Assembly: GCA_027485695.1 (NCBI GenBank)
Contig: JAIXQO010000009.1
Location: 1 to 64,000, forward strand
Direction: 5' to 3'
Origin: Pseudomonadota bacterium
Lineage (GTDB): Bacteria; Bdellovibrionota; UBA1018
DNA: 64,000 nucleotides
Shown in pieces: positions 1 to 8,502 of this stretch (position 1 is the stretch's first letter; every line of letters begins with the position of its first letter). The notes beneath the pieces are model-generated. The model did not search any database, was not told where the DNA came from, and worked only from the letters and a program-made list of their open reading frames with translations. The translations under genes and the position numbers were made by a program.

Positions 1-316
1 CGAAGCAGTCCGAATGGGTGCGAGATCACAAAAGGGTCGGCCGCGGAAACTGGCGAGGAGGCCTGGACCGAAGAGTGGAATAAGAGTGCGAGAATAAGAG
101 CTGAGACGACGTGCATCGAGCGAGAGTAAGTGCAAAGCTTACGCCCGGTTGATATTGGGTTTCGTTTGATTTGAAGTGAGATTCGACGGCGATGAATTAG
201 TCAGAGTCAGGTGATTATTTCCGGCTGTTTTAGAGAGCACATAGGTTCGCATATCCACGGCGCGGTCTACGACTTGGATCTAGCGGGCTAGGGCAAATTG
301 AGGATAGAATTTCATC
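1..316. other. Window edge without a secure gene
   Basis: The edge may carry the 3' end of a plus-strand gene. Frame 2 is open from the border to a TAA at 95-97 and encodes a strongly basic tail with a GRPRK motif; frame 1 is open to a TAA at 127-129. Neither can be identified from so few residues. From 130 to 316 I see no gene. A purine-rich TTGAGGA at about 298-304 serves as ribosome binding site for the next gene. Confidence 0.3.
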
Positions 317-1210
317 ATGTCGAGTAAGAATCTGATCGCGGTGATTTTTGTGAATCCCATCGAATACCACGGCCGACATATGCCGCTCAAAACCGACTAC
401 TGGATCAGTCATGGGATGGAAGATCGGATTCGTCGCGAGGCACTGAAGCGTCGTCCTGAGCTGGTGTTTGAGGTCGTCGAAACGATCGATCAAGGCTGCG
501 ATGCGGCTCCGGGACCCGGGACTGAACAAACGCGTTTTCCCGTCTTGGTAGAGCGCATCAGAGCAGCCACCGAGAGAGCTCTACTCAAGAAACCAGCGAT
601 GATTCTTTTTCAGACTTTTCACGGTGCCCCGAGACACGCAGCCGCGATCGAGGAGGGGGCGAAGCTTGCTCGCTCTCAAGGTGTGCCGGCGTACAATCCG
701 TTTAACATCGCGCTAAATAAACTCTGCGCTTACGACCCTTCATGGGCGCGACCGATTGCGCATTGGATTCCGGACGAAATCATCCGCGAAAAATGGATCT
801 CAAAACTACCGACAGATTTCCACGGCGGATTGTTTGAAACCTCGGTGCTCTTAGCGGTTCATCCCGAAACGGTTCGACAAGAAGAGATTCCTGGGCTGCC
901 GGATTGTCCGGAGCGGAATCCGAATTGGATTTGGAGATCTGCGATCGGAGTGCTGAAGTTTGCCGGTTTTCGGCGTTTCAGTGAGGAAGTGGCGCTCGCG
1001 GCAGATGTCGTGGGTTGGGAATCCCTACCGGTGCACTATGGGTACACGGGATGGCCGCGATTTGCGCGAGCCGAGCTCGGCGAAGATTTGATCGGTGTCC
1101 TACTGCCTGAAATGGTGGAGCGTTTTTTTGCTACGCTCGAGCGACGTGAAGAAGGACCTAGGCCTGTGATGCAGTGGACGGTTCAAGCCCGACGTTTTAT
1201 CCCGGTTTAA
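317..1210 (+). CDS. Creatininase-family amidohydrolase
   Basis: A cytoplasmic protein of 297 residues. The N-terminus IEYHGRHMPLKTD (residues 15-27) matches the creatininase-family metal site, so E16, H18 and D27 are likely zinc or manganese ligands. FHG at 101-103 sits where the family has its NGHGGN motif, and HGGLFETS near 165-175 matches the HAGExETS segment carrying the last acidic ligand. Family members hydrolyse cyclic amides (creatinine, formamidopyrimidines) or act in peptide-cofactor maturation; the substrate here cannot be told. The middle motif lacks the usual asparagines, so this is a divergent member. The ATG at 317 has TTGAGGA 12 bases upstream. It stands alone, ahead of the tRNA-Leu gene. 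Confidence 0.75.
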   Translation: MSSKNLIAVIFVNPIEYHGRHMPLKTDYWISHGMEDRIRREALKRRPELVFEVVETIDQGCDAAPGPGTEQTRFPVLVERIRAATERALLKKPAMILFQTFHGAPRHAAAIEEGAKLARSQGVPAYNPFNIALNKLCAYDPSWARPIAHWIPDEIIREKWISKLPTDFHGGLFETSVLLAVHPETVRQEEIPGLPDCPERNPNWIWRSAIGVLKFAGFRRFSEEVALAADVVGWESLPVHYGYTGWPRFARAELGEDLIGVLLPEMVERFFATLERREEGPRPVMQWTVQARRFIPV

Positions 1211-1295
1211 GCGTCCGTGGTGAGCTGCACTCAGGTAAGTTTGCTCAATGACTGCGGTTTTAGAGGATGCCTGGTTTTTATTTTTAAAATCTCCG

Positions 1296-1324
1296 TTGAC
1301 CCATTCCATGAGTTTCGCTATAGA
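1296..1324 (+). promoter_or_regulatory. Sigma-70 promoter of tRNA-Leu
   Basis: TTGACC at 1296-1301, a 17-base spacer, and TATAGA at 1319-1324 form a near-consensus housekeeping promoter. Transcription would start near 1331, about 30 bases before the mature 5' end of the tRNA. Confidence 0.75.
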
Positions 1325-1360
1325 CTGTTATCTCCCTCAGTTAGTCTGAATATCTCGCGT

Positions 1361-1445
1361 GCTCGGGTGGTGGAATTGGTAGACACGCACGTTTGAGGGG
1401 CGTGTACCGCGAGGTGTGCTGGTTCGAGTCCAGTTCCGAGCACCA
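1361..1445 (+). tRNA. tRNA-Leu (anticodon GAG)
   Basis: An 85-base class II tRNA with encoded CCA. The acceptor stem GCTCGGG pairs with TCCGAGC, and the D region GGTGGAATTGGTAGACAC is typical of tRNA-Leu. The anticodon loop TTGAGGG presents GAG. The 13-base variable arm folds as ACC-GCGA-GGT. The T arm has the GTTCGAGTC pattern. A T-run follows the CCA at once and probably ends the transcript. The gene is monocistronic behind the promoter at 1296-1324. Confidence 0.96.
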
Positions 1446-1744
1446 TTTTTTTCATTTCTTTAAACTCCTTTCACTCCTGAGTTCCTTAAAGCGGATCGAA
1501 GACCGCAGGTCGCGAACGACGTTTCGTTGCGGCATCTTCATGAGCAAATCCTGTCTGTTGCTAGGTAAGAAGACTACCTATTCTCGAAGCGCAAAACGTC
1601 TGTTCATAGAGTGGTCGCCTGTCGATCTCGTACCTTCTCGTGGTGGCCCGAGCTATCTCCTCATTCGATTTGAGGTGGCACGGGCATTGCGAATAGGGCG
1701 CATATCTAATTAATACCTATAAGATATTTATTAAGGATTCACTC
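1446..1744. other. Intergenic stretch after tRNA-Leu
   Basis: About 300 bases. An open frame that runs out of the tRNA gene continues to 1713 but has no start signal of its own and no recognisable protein features. Sequence 3' of a tRNA gene is a usual landing place for mobile DNA, but no integrase or direct repeat of the tRNA end is seen. AAGGA at about 1733 belongs to the next gene. Confidence 0.5.
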
Positions 1745-1972
1745 ATGAAATATTCGTACTTAATGGCGCTGGTGATCGGTCAAATGTCGGTATCTGCATT
1801 TGCGGGCTGCTTGGATTCAAACGGAGGTCTGGATCCGGCTGCTTGTGTTACGCAGGCCTTGAACGATTGTTCGGGAATGGTCAATACATTGAAGGCAAAA
1901 AACCTTTCTCTCTACAAAACCGAAGTCAGCCTTTATCAGCATGGTCCCTCAGTCCAATTTGAGTATGGTTGA
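1745..1972 (+). CDS. Small secreted cysteine-containing protein, possibly truncated
   Basis: A 75-residue protein with a clear Sec signal peptide, MKYSYLMALVIGQMSVSAFA, cleaved before GCLDS. Three cysteines follow at about residues 22, 34 and 42 in the mature part, suggesting disulfides in the periplasm. The ATG has TAAGGA about 8 bases upstream. The protein is unusually short and ends abruptly, and no further secreted-type reading continues after the stop, so it may be the remnant of a longer gene. I recognise no family. Confidence 0.55.
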   Translation: MKYSYLMALVIGQMSVSAFAGCLDSNGGLDPAACVTQALNDCSGMVNTLKAKNLSLYKTEVSLYQHGPSVQFEYG

Positions 1973-2127
1973 ATGGTGGACGCGAAGTTTTAGTGGCGAA
2001 CTATTCGAGTTTATACGGGGCTAGCTGCCATCGCTTTGATTCAAATCGTAACGAGGTTGAAACTCTTCGACTCAAGCGTCCTTAGTTACTGATCGCAACC
2101 TACCGCGCTCGTCGATGATATCGAATC

Positions 2128-3492
2128 TTACGGTTCGGGCTCAATCATGGTGTCTGATTGCGAGTAAAATATGAGTGCTGAATAAATATCTCTTGGAACC
2201 GTTATATAACGAGTCTTATCCACCCCGTTGTAACGATCATTCAAATCATTGAGGAGTGTCGGGGCTTGCATTCGTTTCGAATTCGGAGGGAGAAAGGCAT
2301 ACCGAAAACCGGACTGCTTCAATTCATTCTCTAAAAAACCTTCTCGATGATCAGCGCTGAGTCTTTGAAAACGCCCTTTCGAAAAAGTTTGATATCCAAT
2401 CAGACCAATCACTTGGTAGTGAATTCCTTCCATCATCAAAAAATGTCCAACCGATGAGACCGAGTATTGAGCAGGATGATTGGGGCGTTTGAACCGGTAT
2501 AAACCGAGATGCGAATTGTGACCATATAAGATCATCTTTTTCCCGGGGTAGAGGGTTCGTAGTTGGGTAAATGCAACACTCATCATTCCTGCGTCTCGGC
2601 TGGAGATCTGTTGTTCAAGTGTGCTTTCGGGATTTGCAGCGCCCCAGTCACCCCCGAGAAACTCCAAACTAAACCGAAAGGACTCCAAATCAAATGTGTC
2701 TTGGCGACTGAGGAGAGGTGAGTTCTGGCCGCCGATTTTTTCGATGAGATCGAAAAAGCTCCGGGAGCACCGGGAGACTCTCTCAAGGCCATCCGCAACT
2801 GCTCTATAGTCACGATTTTGTGGTATCAGTGTTTTTTCGTCTTCGCAAAATTTGTCGAAATCTCGCAAGAGATCCGGGCTCAATTGTTTTTGAAATATTT
2901 CGATGACTCGTCGAAATAGGCTGACTCGCTTCATCGATTCGGACGGCTTCTCATTTGTCCCGGATGCATAGCCGGGATCGAAGCCTTTGAACATCTGAAC
3001 ATCAAAGCCTGTCAGAATCACGGGGTCGTTTGGTTTGCGGCGGTTCCAGCGACAGATCCAGGAGAAAAGGTCTTCGGTCAAAGATTTGGAATGCCACACT
3101 TCAAACCCGGTATTTTTGGTCCAAGAAGAAGCGTATTTGCACCCCGGATTGAGATTCGGGTCCATACCTTCTCTTTGAATGAGATCTACGAGGTATGCTG
3201 GAGCTTCGATGCTGAGGACGCGAAATCCCTTTTTTTCTACGAGGGTTTTGATCAATTCAACTCGAAGCAAATGCGGTTCTTGGCTTCCATGCGCGTTTTC
3301 ACCCAAGCCGAGAATTTCGGTTTCTTTGGATATGGATTTTAGGATGGAATCCATGAGCTTGCGATTAGTTCGTAGCTCATGTGGTTGATTGAATCTAATC
3401 TCTGAACTGAAATTCGGCTGATCAGCGAAAGCAGACGGCGCAAGAAAAGCCGAAGTGAGAACAACGACCATACGGACGAAATTCAAGTTCAT
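2128..3492 (-). CDS. Secreted erythromycin-esterase-family protein
   Basis: A 454-residue protein with a signal peptide ending at AFA-DQ near residue 23. The family core is visible: GENAHGS at 64-70 matches the GEatHGs motif holding the catalytic histidine, SIEAPA about 25 residues later matches the conserved glutamate strand, and YGHNSHLG near residue 325 matches the WAHNaHv motif. The fold hydrolyses macrolide lactones in EreA/EreB, but most relatives are uncharacterised and are not resistance factors. Export to the periplasm is unusual, since resistance esterases act in the cytoplasm. No operon partner is seen. The family call is good; the substrate is unknown. Confidence 0.75.
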   Translation of the reverse strand: MNLNFVRMVVVLTSAFLAPSAFADQPNFSSEIRFNQPHELRTNRKLMDSILKSISKETEILGLGENAHGSQEPHLLRVELIKTLVEKKGFRVLSIEAPAYLVDLIQREGMDPNLNPGCKYASSWTKNTGFEVWHSKSLTEDLFSWICRWNRRKPNDPVILTGFDVQMFKGFDPGYASGTNEKPSESMKRVSLFRRVIEIFQKQLSPDLLRDFDKFCEDEKTLIPQNRDYRAVADGLERVSRCSRSFFDLIEKIGGQNSPLLSRQDTFDLESFRFSLEFLGGDWGAANPESTLEQQISSRDAGMMSVAFTQLRTLYPGKKMILYGHNSHLGLYRFKRPNHPAQYSVSSVGHFLMMEGIHYQVIGLIGYQTFSKGRFQRLSADHREGFLENELKQSGFRYAFLPPNSKRMQAPTLLNDLNDRYNGVDKTRYITVPRDIYSALIFYSQSDTMIEPEP

Positions 3493-3796
3493 CAGAAGAC
3501 TCCTTAATGCGTTTATTCGGTCCCTAGGAACATGCGGTGAAATTGGGCCGAATAAAACACTGCAGAAAATGACGCGCTCAAAAACGTATTCTCTTGCGAT
3601 CCCATACGATGAAATTGAAACGGTGACGGACGTCTATTCACGATTTTTCAGGAAAGATCGAAATGCTTAAAAAATGACACCTTTTGTTTCGCCAAGGGAT
3701 CTGGGTGGCCAAGCGAATGAATGATGAAGTGGTTCAGCATCAGGCAATCAACGCGTTCGAATAAAAATTGAGCATTCCGTTAGGGAGCAAGTTCAT
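3493..3796. other. Intergenic region, nothing recognised
   Basis: About 300 bases between two minus-strand genes. No tRNA, repeat or convincing coding frame is visible. A plus-strand frame of about 70 codons overlaps the start of the esterase-like gene but has no ribosome binding site or protein character. Confidence 0.4.
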
Positions 3797-4702
3797 TTAG
3801 AGCTCAAGCCGGATTCCTACGAATAGGCTCTTACCTTCGGTCGCAAAACGCGCATCACCCGAGCTCAGGAACCTCACTTCGCCGATCAGGTACGAGCGAG
3901 AGACTCCGGTGTTCGTGTACATCTCAAACGCCGAATCGCGATCGATTGGATTCAAATAGAAATGCACCCCGACCCGTGGGCCGCTGATGGTCGTAGAACC
4001 GGAACCATCGGCGACGTCGAGCAGCTTGTAGCGGAGGTAGGAGAATTCGTAACCGACGATCGGAACGATCCACTGTTCCTCTAAGATGCGAATACCTAAT
4101 ACAGCGGACGCGCCGCCGGACATCAAGGCGAATGAACCGCTCGTGAGTCCGCCACTGGGAGAAACCGGATAAAATGCGATCGACGGGCCGATGCCCAGGC
4201 TAGCGAATCCTGCCAAATCAAAAAGTTTTTCGAACTGGAGCGCCATCTGCGAGATGCGGTAACTCTCCGGTTGGCCCGTCGTCGAATCAACCACGTTAAA
4301 ATCCGAGCCAAATGCCTTGGGTGAGTAACCGAATTGGAAACTCCAGCTCGGAGGCATGACCGAATAATAAAAAGGGGACTTACGTCGATTCACCGACTGG
4401 TGGGTCGGCCCCGATTCGGCCGCCTGCGCGACGGGCTCTTCGACCGGAACAGGCGCTTCGGCTTCTGAATGAAGTGGCGATGGATCGACTGGCTCCACGG
4501 GTTCGCCCGCATCCGTGATGGGCTCTACGGTTGCTTCGGCAGGCGCCGGCTCGGGTTGTGTCGCTTGCGCAGGTACTTCTTCGAGAGGGAGGTCATCGAG
4601 TGGCAACGCGTCCTCTGACCAAGCGGACGTGTGAGGAAGCACTAGTAAAAGCACCCCAATTCCAGCTTCGCATACCCTAAGCATGTTTTTCATGTGGCTC
4701 AA
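3797..4702 (-). CDS. Outer-membrane beta-barrel with acidic proline-rich N-terminus
   Basis: A 301-residue exported protein. The signal peptide (hydrophobic GIGVLLLVLPHTSAWS) is followed by a low-complexity tract of about 75 residues rich in Pro, Glu and Ala, then by about 190 residues alternating polar and aromatic or hydrophobic residues, ending in GIRLEL, as in small outer-membrane barrels. The TTG at 4702 lies 9 bases after GGGGGAG, which favours it over the ATG at 4693 that gives MKNMLRV. The acidic tract could cross the periplasm or bind metal. It is divergent from the recombinase-like gene at 4731 with only 28 bases between them. No specific family is recognised. Confidence 0.6.
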   Translation of the reverse strand: MSHMKNMLRVCEAGIGVLLLVLPHTSAWSEDALPLDDLPLEEVPAQATQPEPAPAEATVEPITDAGEPVEPVDPSPLHSEAEAPVPVEEPVAQAAESGPTHQSVNRRKSPFYYSVMPPSWSFQFGYSPKAFGSDFNVVDSTTGQPESYRISQMALQFEKLFDLAGFASLGIGPSIAFYPVSPSGGLTSGSFALMSGGASAVLGIRILEEQWIVPIVGYEFSYLRYKLLDVADGSGSTTISGPRVGVHFYLNPIDRDSAFEMYTNTGVSRSYLIGEVRFLSSGDARFATEGKSLFVGIRLEL

Positions 4703-4730
4703 AACGCGATTCTCCCCCTAAAATGAAACC

Positions 4731-5651
4731 ATGAAACGCGCAAAAAAACCAACGAGACGGACATTATCGCACGGTGTGAAAAGCTTCTTGGGTCATTTAT
4801 CTGGCGTCGGGAACTCGGCGAACACCATTCAAAGTTATCGTCTGGATTTACTCGATTTTATGCGGTTTCTCGAGGATGAGGGCGTCAAACTGGGCTCGGT
4901 GACCCCCGATGATATTGAGCGAAAATGGATGGATCGTTACCATTCGAAACTCCGTACCGACTCGCAGCGAGCCAATACGCGTCGGAGAAAGCTCCTCACG
5001 CTCCGGAGATTCTTCTCCTACCTACAAGGTCGCAAGTGGGTCGCATCAAACCAGGCGGCCTTCTTGCCGACTCCCGAAAAAGTCGAGCGCGTGCCGAAGA
5101 CCGCGAACTATACGGAGGTGCTGGGATGGATTCGTGAACATGCATCGGAAACTGAGTTTGAACTGAGGAATCAGGTGATCCTTTGGATGTTGTTTGAAAC
5201 GGGAGCATCGGTCAGCGAGATCGCAGAGCTCAGGCAGTCGCAACTGGATCCAGGCCCAGGGGGAACCCTTCAGATTCGTTTCGTCGGCAAGGTGAACCGC
5301 TCGATCGCGCTATCGTCCTCACTGTCTGAACGGGTGGAAAAATTGCGGGATCGCCTCAAGGCGGGCGAGCCGCTTTTCTCAGGGTACAATCGATTCGGTA
5401 AGGTGAGCCGAACGCATATTTCCTCGCGTGGTGTGGAGCTTTTGGTCAAGGCGTGGGCCGAGTCCAAAGGCGTGGAACTCACCCCTCGAATGATCCGCCA
5501 TACGGCCGTTCTTCATTGGTATCGCCAGGGGATGGACCGCCCGGCAATTCGTGAGCGTTTAGGCTTACTTACGGACTATACTTTCCGAATTTATGAGCCT
5601 TTGTTTCAAAGCCAGCCTCCAGGCAATGCTGAGAACCAAAACCAGGGGTGA
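4731..5651 (+). CDS. Xer-like tyrosine recombinase with degenerate active site
   Basis: A 306-residue protein with the XerC/XerD layout: an N-terminal SAM-like core-binding domain (about 12-105) and a C-terminal catalytic domain (about 125-295). The six catalytic positions read S160 (normally Arg, in TGASVSEI), K187 (kept), R253 (normally His, in TPRMIRHT), R256 (kept), L279 (normally His, in LGL for LGH) and Y288 (kept). Three are lost, including the first arginine, so strand cleavage in cis is unlikely. The frame is intact and full length, which suggests selection for a structural or partner role. It lies 6-7 kb from the dif-like site and 3 kb from an intact Xer gene. Confidence 0.8.
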   Translation: MKRAKKPTRRTLSHGVKSFLGHLSGVGNSANTIQSYRLDLLDFMRFLEDEGVKLGSVTPDDIERKWMDRYHSKLRTDSQRANTRRRKLLTLRRFFSYLQGRKWVASNQAAFLPTPEKVERVPKTANYTEVLGWIREHASETEFELRNQVILWMLFETGASVSEIAELRQSQLDPGPGGTLQIRFVGKVNRSIALSSSLSERVEKLRDRLKAGEPLFSGYNRFGKVSRTHISSRGVELLVKAWAESKGVELTPRMIRHTAVLHWYRQGMDRPAIRERLGLLTDYTFRIYEPLFQSQPPGNAENQNQG

Positions 5652-5687
5652 CAATGGCCCGAAGTTCCGCTAATTTCGTCGGAACTT

Positions 5688-6290
5688 ATGTCAGAACTTC
5701 TTGATAAAACGGGCTCTTCGGTGGGCCGCAATGATCCTTGTCCGTGCGGAAGCGGTCGCAAATTCAAGCGCTGCCATGGCATGGAAGAAACCGTTGCTCA
5801 GGCCCCTGCCTTGAGCGCCTCATCTGAATCGGCAGCAACCGCCGAAGGAGCAAACCCAATGAACGGAATGGGCCCTATGGGCGGATTCGATCCATCGAAG
5901 GTCGATCCAAAAGTGATGTCTCAAATGCAGTCCCTGCTTCAGCGTCTTCCGCGCAACCAATTGATGCGCCTTCAGAGCGTCATGCAGCGGATGATGGCTG
6001 GCCAAGACGTGACAGCAGAAGCAATGGAGCTTCAGAAGTCCATGCCGCCTGAGTTCCTGGAACTCTCGATGCAGATCCAAATGCAACAGATGGGCATGAG
6101 TGCACCTGAGGCGGAAAAAGAACTCACCGAAGAAGAAGCAAAACGTATCATCGCCGAAGCTGCCGAAAGCGGCCGCATCTCGGACGTAAAAGCCAAGAGC
6201 TTGATCGGCGAAGATCCGAAAGAAGTGCTCGAGCGCAAAGAAGAAGGCGGCGCGAAGGGTTTCTTCAAAGGCTTGCTCGGTAAGAAGTAA
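5688..6290 (+). CDS. SEC-C motif protein with methionine-rich helical domain
   Basis: A 200-residue cytoplasmic protein. Residues 13-31 are a SEC-C zinc motif ([19 protein letters not shown]; ligands C18, C20, C29, H30), as at the C-terminus of SecA, where it contacts SecB and ribosomes. Here it is N-terminal. A linker leads to a Met- and Gln-rich amphipathic region (about 60-140, including [13 protein letters not shown] and MQIQMQQMG), then a charged helix and a Lys/Gly tail, [10 protein letters not shown]. The methionine-rich helices recall the hydrophobic groove of the SRP54 M domain, but no direct homology is claimed. It follows the recombinase-like gene by 36 bases and ends at a strong terminator. 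Confidence 0.65.
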   Translation: MSELLDKTGSSVGRNDPCPCGSGRKFKRCHGMEETVAQAPALSASSESAATAEGANPMNGMGPMGGFDPSKVDPKVMSQMQSLLQRLPRNQLMRLQSVMQRMMAGQDVTAEAMELQKSMPPEFLELSMQIQMQQMGMSAPEAEKELTEEEAKRIIAEAAESGRISDVKAKSLIGEDPKEVLERKEEGGAKGFFKGLLGKK

Positions 6291-6313
6291 TTCAGTTTTT
6301 TAGATCAAAGTAC

Positions 6314-6354
6314 AAAGGCTAGTTTCGGTTCAGTCCGAGCTGGCCTTTTGTTTT
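6314..6354. terminator. Intrinsic terminator between convergent genes
   Basis: AAAGGCTAG (6314-6322) pairs with CTGGCCTTT (6340-6348), followed by TGTTTTA on the plus strand; A-rich sequence before the stem gives a T-rich tail on the minus strand. It ends the SEC-C gene, touches the stop codon of the minus-strand lipoprotein gene, and probably works in both directions. Confidence 0.75.
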
Positions 6355-7042
6355 ATAGGCAACCGTTCGGAGAAAACGGCGCAATCCGACCGTAGTCTTG
6401 TTTCCATTCACGAGGCGGAATGGACTTGGGCGGAGTGGATGCTGCGTATTTGGAGCGAGGTTTTTGCGTAAAACTCCATTCCACCCCCCAAATCGGCGTA
6501 CAGACTCCTGTTTTTTGATCAAGCGCCAGACCATAGAGCCGGGCCGTCCAGCGACGGACGGACAGGGGTGCTTCGAAATCCGGATTGATCAGAATTTTCG
6601 GACCGTATTCTAAATTATAAAATGGCCACATCCGTTCGCGAGCCTCGGGTGAAACATCGAGGTAGTATTGCTGACTCGTATCGGAGGGATTGAGGTTCAT
6701 CGCCCAGTGCGCGTCCGTATTGGCCGGTCCATTCATCTCGACGACCTGAACAAAAGCCGAGACGCGAGAATCGTTCACGCGGATGGCCGGTAGACCAGCA
6801 CCGAAACACTCCGGTGCCGCGGAGGCCGCCCATTCCAAAGGTATTTTGCCGCCGACCCAGTCTTTTGAGTCGATCGTTTTGAACGCGGTCGTGGTTTCGC
6901 ATTGTTCGGCGGATGTCAGCGCCGGTTTGGGAGCCTCCGCCTGAAGCGTTCCCGAGGGGATGAGGCTTTTGGGTGAACTTGAGCAGCTCGTGAGTAGAAT
7001 GAGCAAGCTCCCAGGAGCAAGTGACCGGATGACATTTTTCAT
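6353..7042 (-). CDS. Hypothetical lipoprotein
   Basis: A 229-residue protein with a lipoprotein signal: a hydrophobic segment and LLTSC, giving a lipidated C20 followed by Ser-rich sequence (no Asp at +2, so outer-membrane sorting is expected if E. coli rules hold). The mature part holds two or three spaced cysteines and several Trp/Tyr-rich segments but no motif I recognise. It is a single gene, convergent with the SEC-C gene and divergent from the gene at 7294. Confidence 0.6.
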   Translation of the reverse strand: MKNVIRSLAPGSLLILLTSCSSSPKSLIPSGTLQAEAPKPALTSAEQCETTTAFKTIDSKDWVGGKIPLEWAASAAPECFGAGLPAIRVNDSRVSAFVQVVEMNGPANTDAHWAMNLNPSDTSQQYYLDVSPEARERMWPFYNLEYGPKILINPDFEAPLSVRRWTARLYGLALDQKTGVCTPIWGVEWSFTQKPRSKYAASTPPKSIPPREWKQDYGRIAPFSPNGCL

Positions 7043-7293
7043 CGTAGCTTGATTAGAACACAGGTTTTTTGATTTACATAAAAAATTGACGCATTAGACA
7101 ACTGATCCTCATCGAGAATGGGGCAGAGTTCAGACGAGCTGGGGCTACGTCCTGCGGTATGGCGTTCGAAATGGCGGTTGGCTGCCACCGAGAAGTTACA
7201 CCTTGTTACAAAGAATGCTGTCTCTCCGTAGTTCCTGATTCAAGACCAGCGCCGCGATGTCGGATGGTGGCGGTCATGAGGAGTACCGTATCT

Positions 7294-8067
7294 ATGTCGA
7301 CGAACTTCAGTCTTTCTTATGCTCTGGTTCTTTTGCAGATCGCTTTGGGGAGTGCAGTAGCCGCAACGCCCGAAGACGGTACTCCGTTCGTTTGCAAAAC
7401 TGCTTACGAAAATCGCCTCAAAAAAATCGAACGTAGACGCCCGCTCGCCGTATTGGCGGGAGCAGGTGGTGCGGCGCTTGGTGCTGCCGTCGCCGGTAGC
7501 ATTCGCACCTATGACGGACAAACCGGTCAGAGCCTCAGCGGCTGGAAAAATGGAGTCGAAGGCGTGCATTTTCTCGCGGGTCTTCTGTTGGTACCGGGTG
7601 GTGCGGCGCTCGGATACACGAGCGTAGACGAAGCGCTTACTGATAAAACGAACCAGCTGTTGCGAGCGCTCGCGCTCCTTCAGGCAGCGGACTATTCGTA
7701 TTCAGACATCGTCGAAGCACGGAAAGCACTCTATCAGAGCGAGATTCGAGCGAATCGCATTCGCGAGTTGAGCTCAGTGAACGAAAAACGCCGGGCGAAC
7801 GGACAAGCTCCCTTACAAATCGATGAATGGCTCGCGATGTATCCGTCTCCAGAGTTTTCTGAATCCATGATCCAGGACCTCGCCATCGAACAGCTGATTC
7901 CCGAGAGCGTTCGCGAAAAAACCTGCGTCGGGATTTCTCGCGGCGACTGCTACGAGCGCGTCAGGACCCAAATTCTGGGAGTTCGTGCGACGAAACTCCT
8001 CTGCGAGAAAAAAGCTGCCGTGCTCAAAGACCTGCTGACGATCGTCTTTGGTCCGGCCGCTCAGTAG
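7294..8067 (+). CDS. Hypothetical secreted or membrane protein with glycine-rich hydrophobic segments
   Basis: A 257-residue protein counted from the ATG at 7294, which has GAGGAG about 11 bases upstream and opens directly into a signal peptide (MSTNFSLSYALVLLQIALG...AVAA). The frame is open further upstream, but that part does not look like protein. After cleavage there is a basic stretch, then two hydrophobic Gly/Ala-rich segments (AVLAGAGGAALGAAVAG near 50-66 and HFLAGLLLVPGGAALG near 90-105), then an alpha-helical cysteine-bearing C-terminal half. The layout resembles the product of 43156-43887. The family is unknown. Confidence 0.6.
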   Translation: MSTNFSLSYALVLLQIALGSAVAATPEDGTPFVCKTAYENRLKKIERRRPLAVLAGAGGAALGAAVAGSIRTYDGQTGQSLSGWKNGVEGVHFLAGLLLVPGGAALGYTSVDEALTDKTNQLLRALALLQAADYSYSDIVEARKALYQSEIRANRIRELSSVNEKRRANGQAPLQIDEWLAMYPSPEFSESMIQDLAIEQLIPESVREKTCVGISRGDCYERVRTQILGVRATKLLCEKKAAVLKDLLTIVFGPAAQ

Positions 8068-8077
8068 TTCAGGAGCT

Positions 8078-8494
8078 CTATACAGCCGATCCGCGACGAA
8101 GTGCCTCGACGGATCGGCTCGAGAACCGGCGATGACCGCCCGGGGTCTTGCGACAGGCGATCTTTTCGTCATCGGCCATGCGCCGAACCGTATCTTCGGA
8201 GAGACCTAAGATTTGTGAAACTTGTTTCACCGAGAGCGTCGCGTCCTTGAACGGCGCTTCGTCCGAGGAGACCCGTTTCGGAGATGGGATCCGTTTTTTC
8301 CGCTGTTCGAGAGTTTTCAATTCGAACGCAATTTTTTTCACCATATCGAGATAGAGAACGCCGATGTCGCTCGCGCGATGAATGCGATCGAACTTCTTTT
8401 TCAGGTGTAAACCGAACTCCGGCGCGCTGACGACGAGGTAGCCGTCAATGACCTTGAGTATGATTGGAAAATTTTCTGGATTGAATTTAGGCAT
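8078..8494 (-). CDS. MerR/BldC-type helix-turn-helix regulator or excisionase-like protein
   Basis: A 138-residue protein from the ATG at 8494, which gives MPKFNPENF; the longer frame upstream runs through repeat DNA. Residues 87-135 form a single MerR-type winged helix (LSVKQVSQILGLSEDTVRRM, then KTPGGHRRF), as in BldC and the excisionase-like HTH_17 proteins. The N-terminal part (FPIILKVIDGYLVVSAPEF) has a short beta pattern resembling HicB-like sensor folds; the middle is a charged helix that may dimerise. It is convergent with the gene at 7294 and divergent from the intact Xer gene. Three TTTTGCGAG repeats lie directly before its start and are likely its own operator. Confidence 0.75.
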   Translation of the reverse strand: MPKFNPENFPIILKVIDGYLVVSAPEFGLHLKKKFDRIHRASDIGVLYLDMVKKIAFELKTLEQRKKRIPSPKRVSSDEAPFKDATLSVKQVSQILGLSEDTVRRMADDEKIACRKTPGGHRRFSSRSVEALRRGSAV

Positions 8495-8502
8495 AGTTAA
8501 AT

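Noticed and set aside
1393..1713. A 106-codon frame starting in tRNA-Leu
   Set aside because: It starts inside the tRNA and has no ribosome binding site or protein pattern.
2128..3492. Macrolide resistance gene
   Set aside because: The family match does not establish resistance; the protein is exported and has no resistance-gene neighbours.
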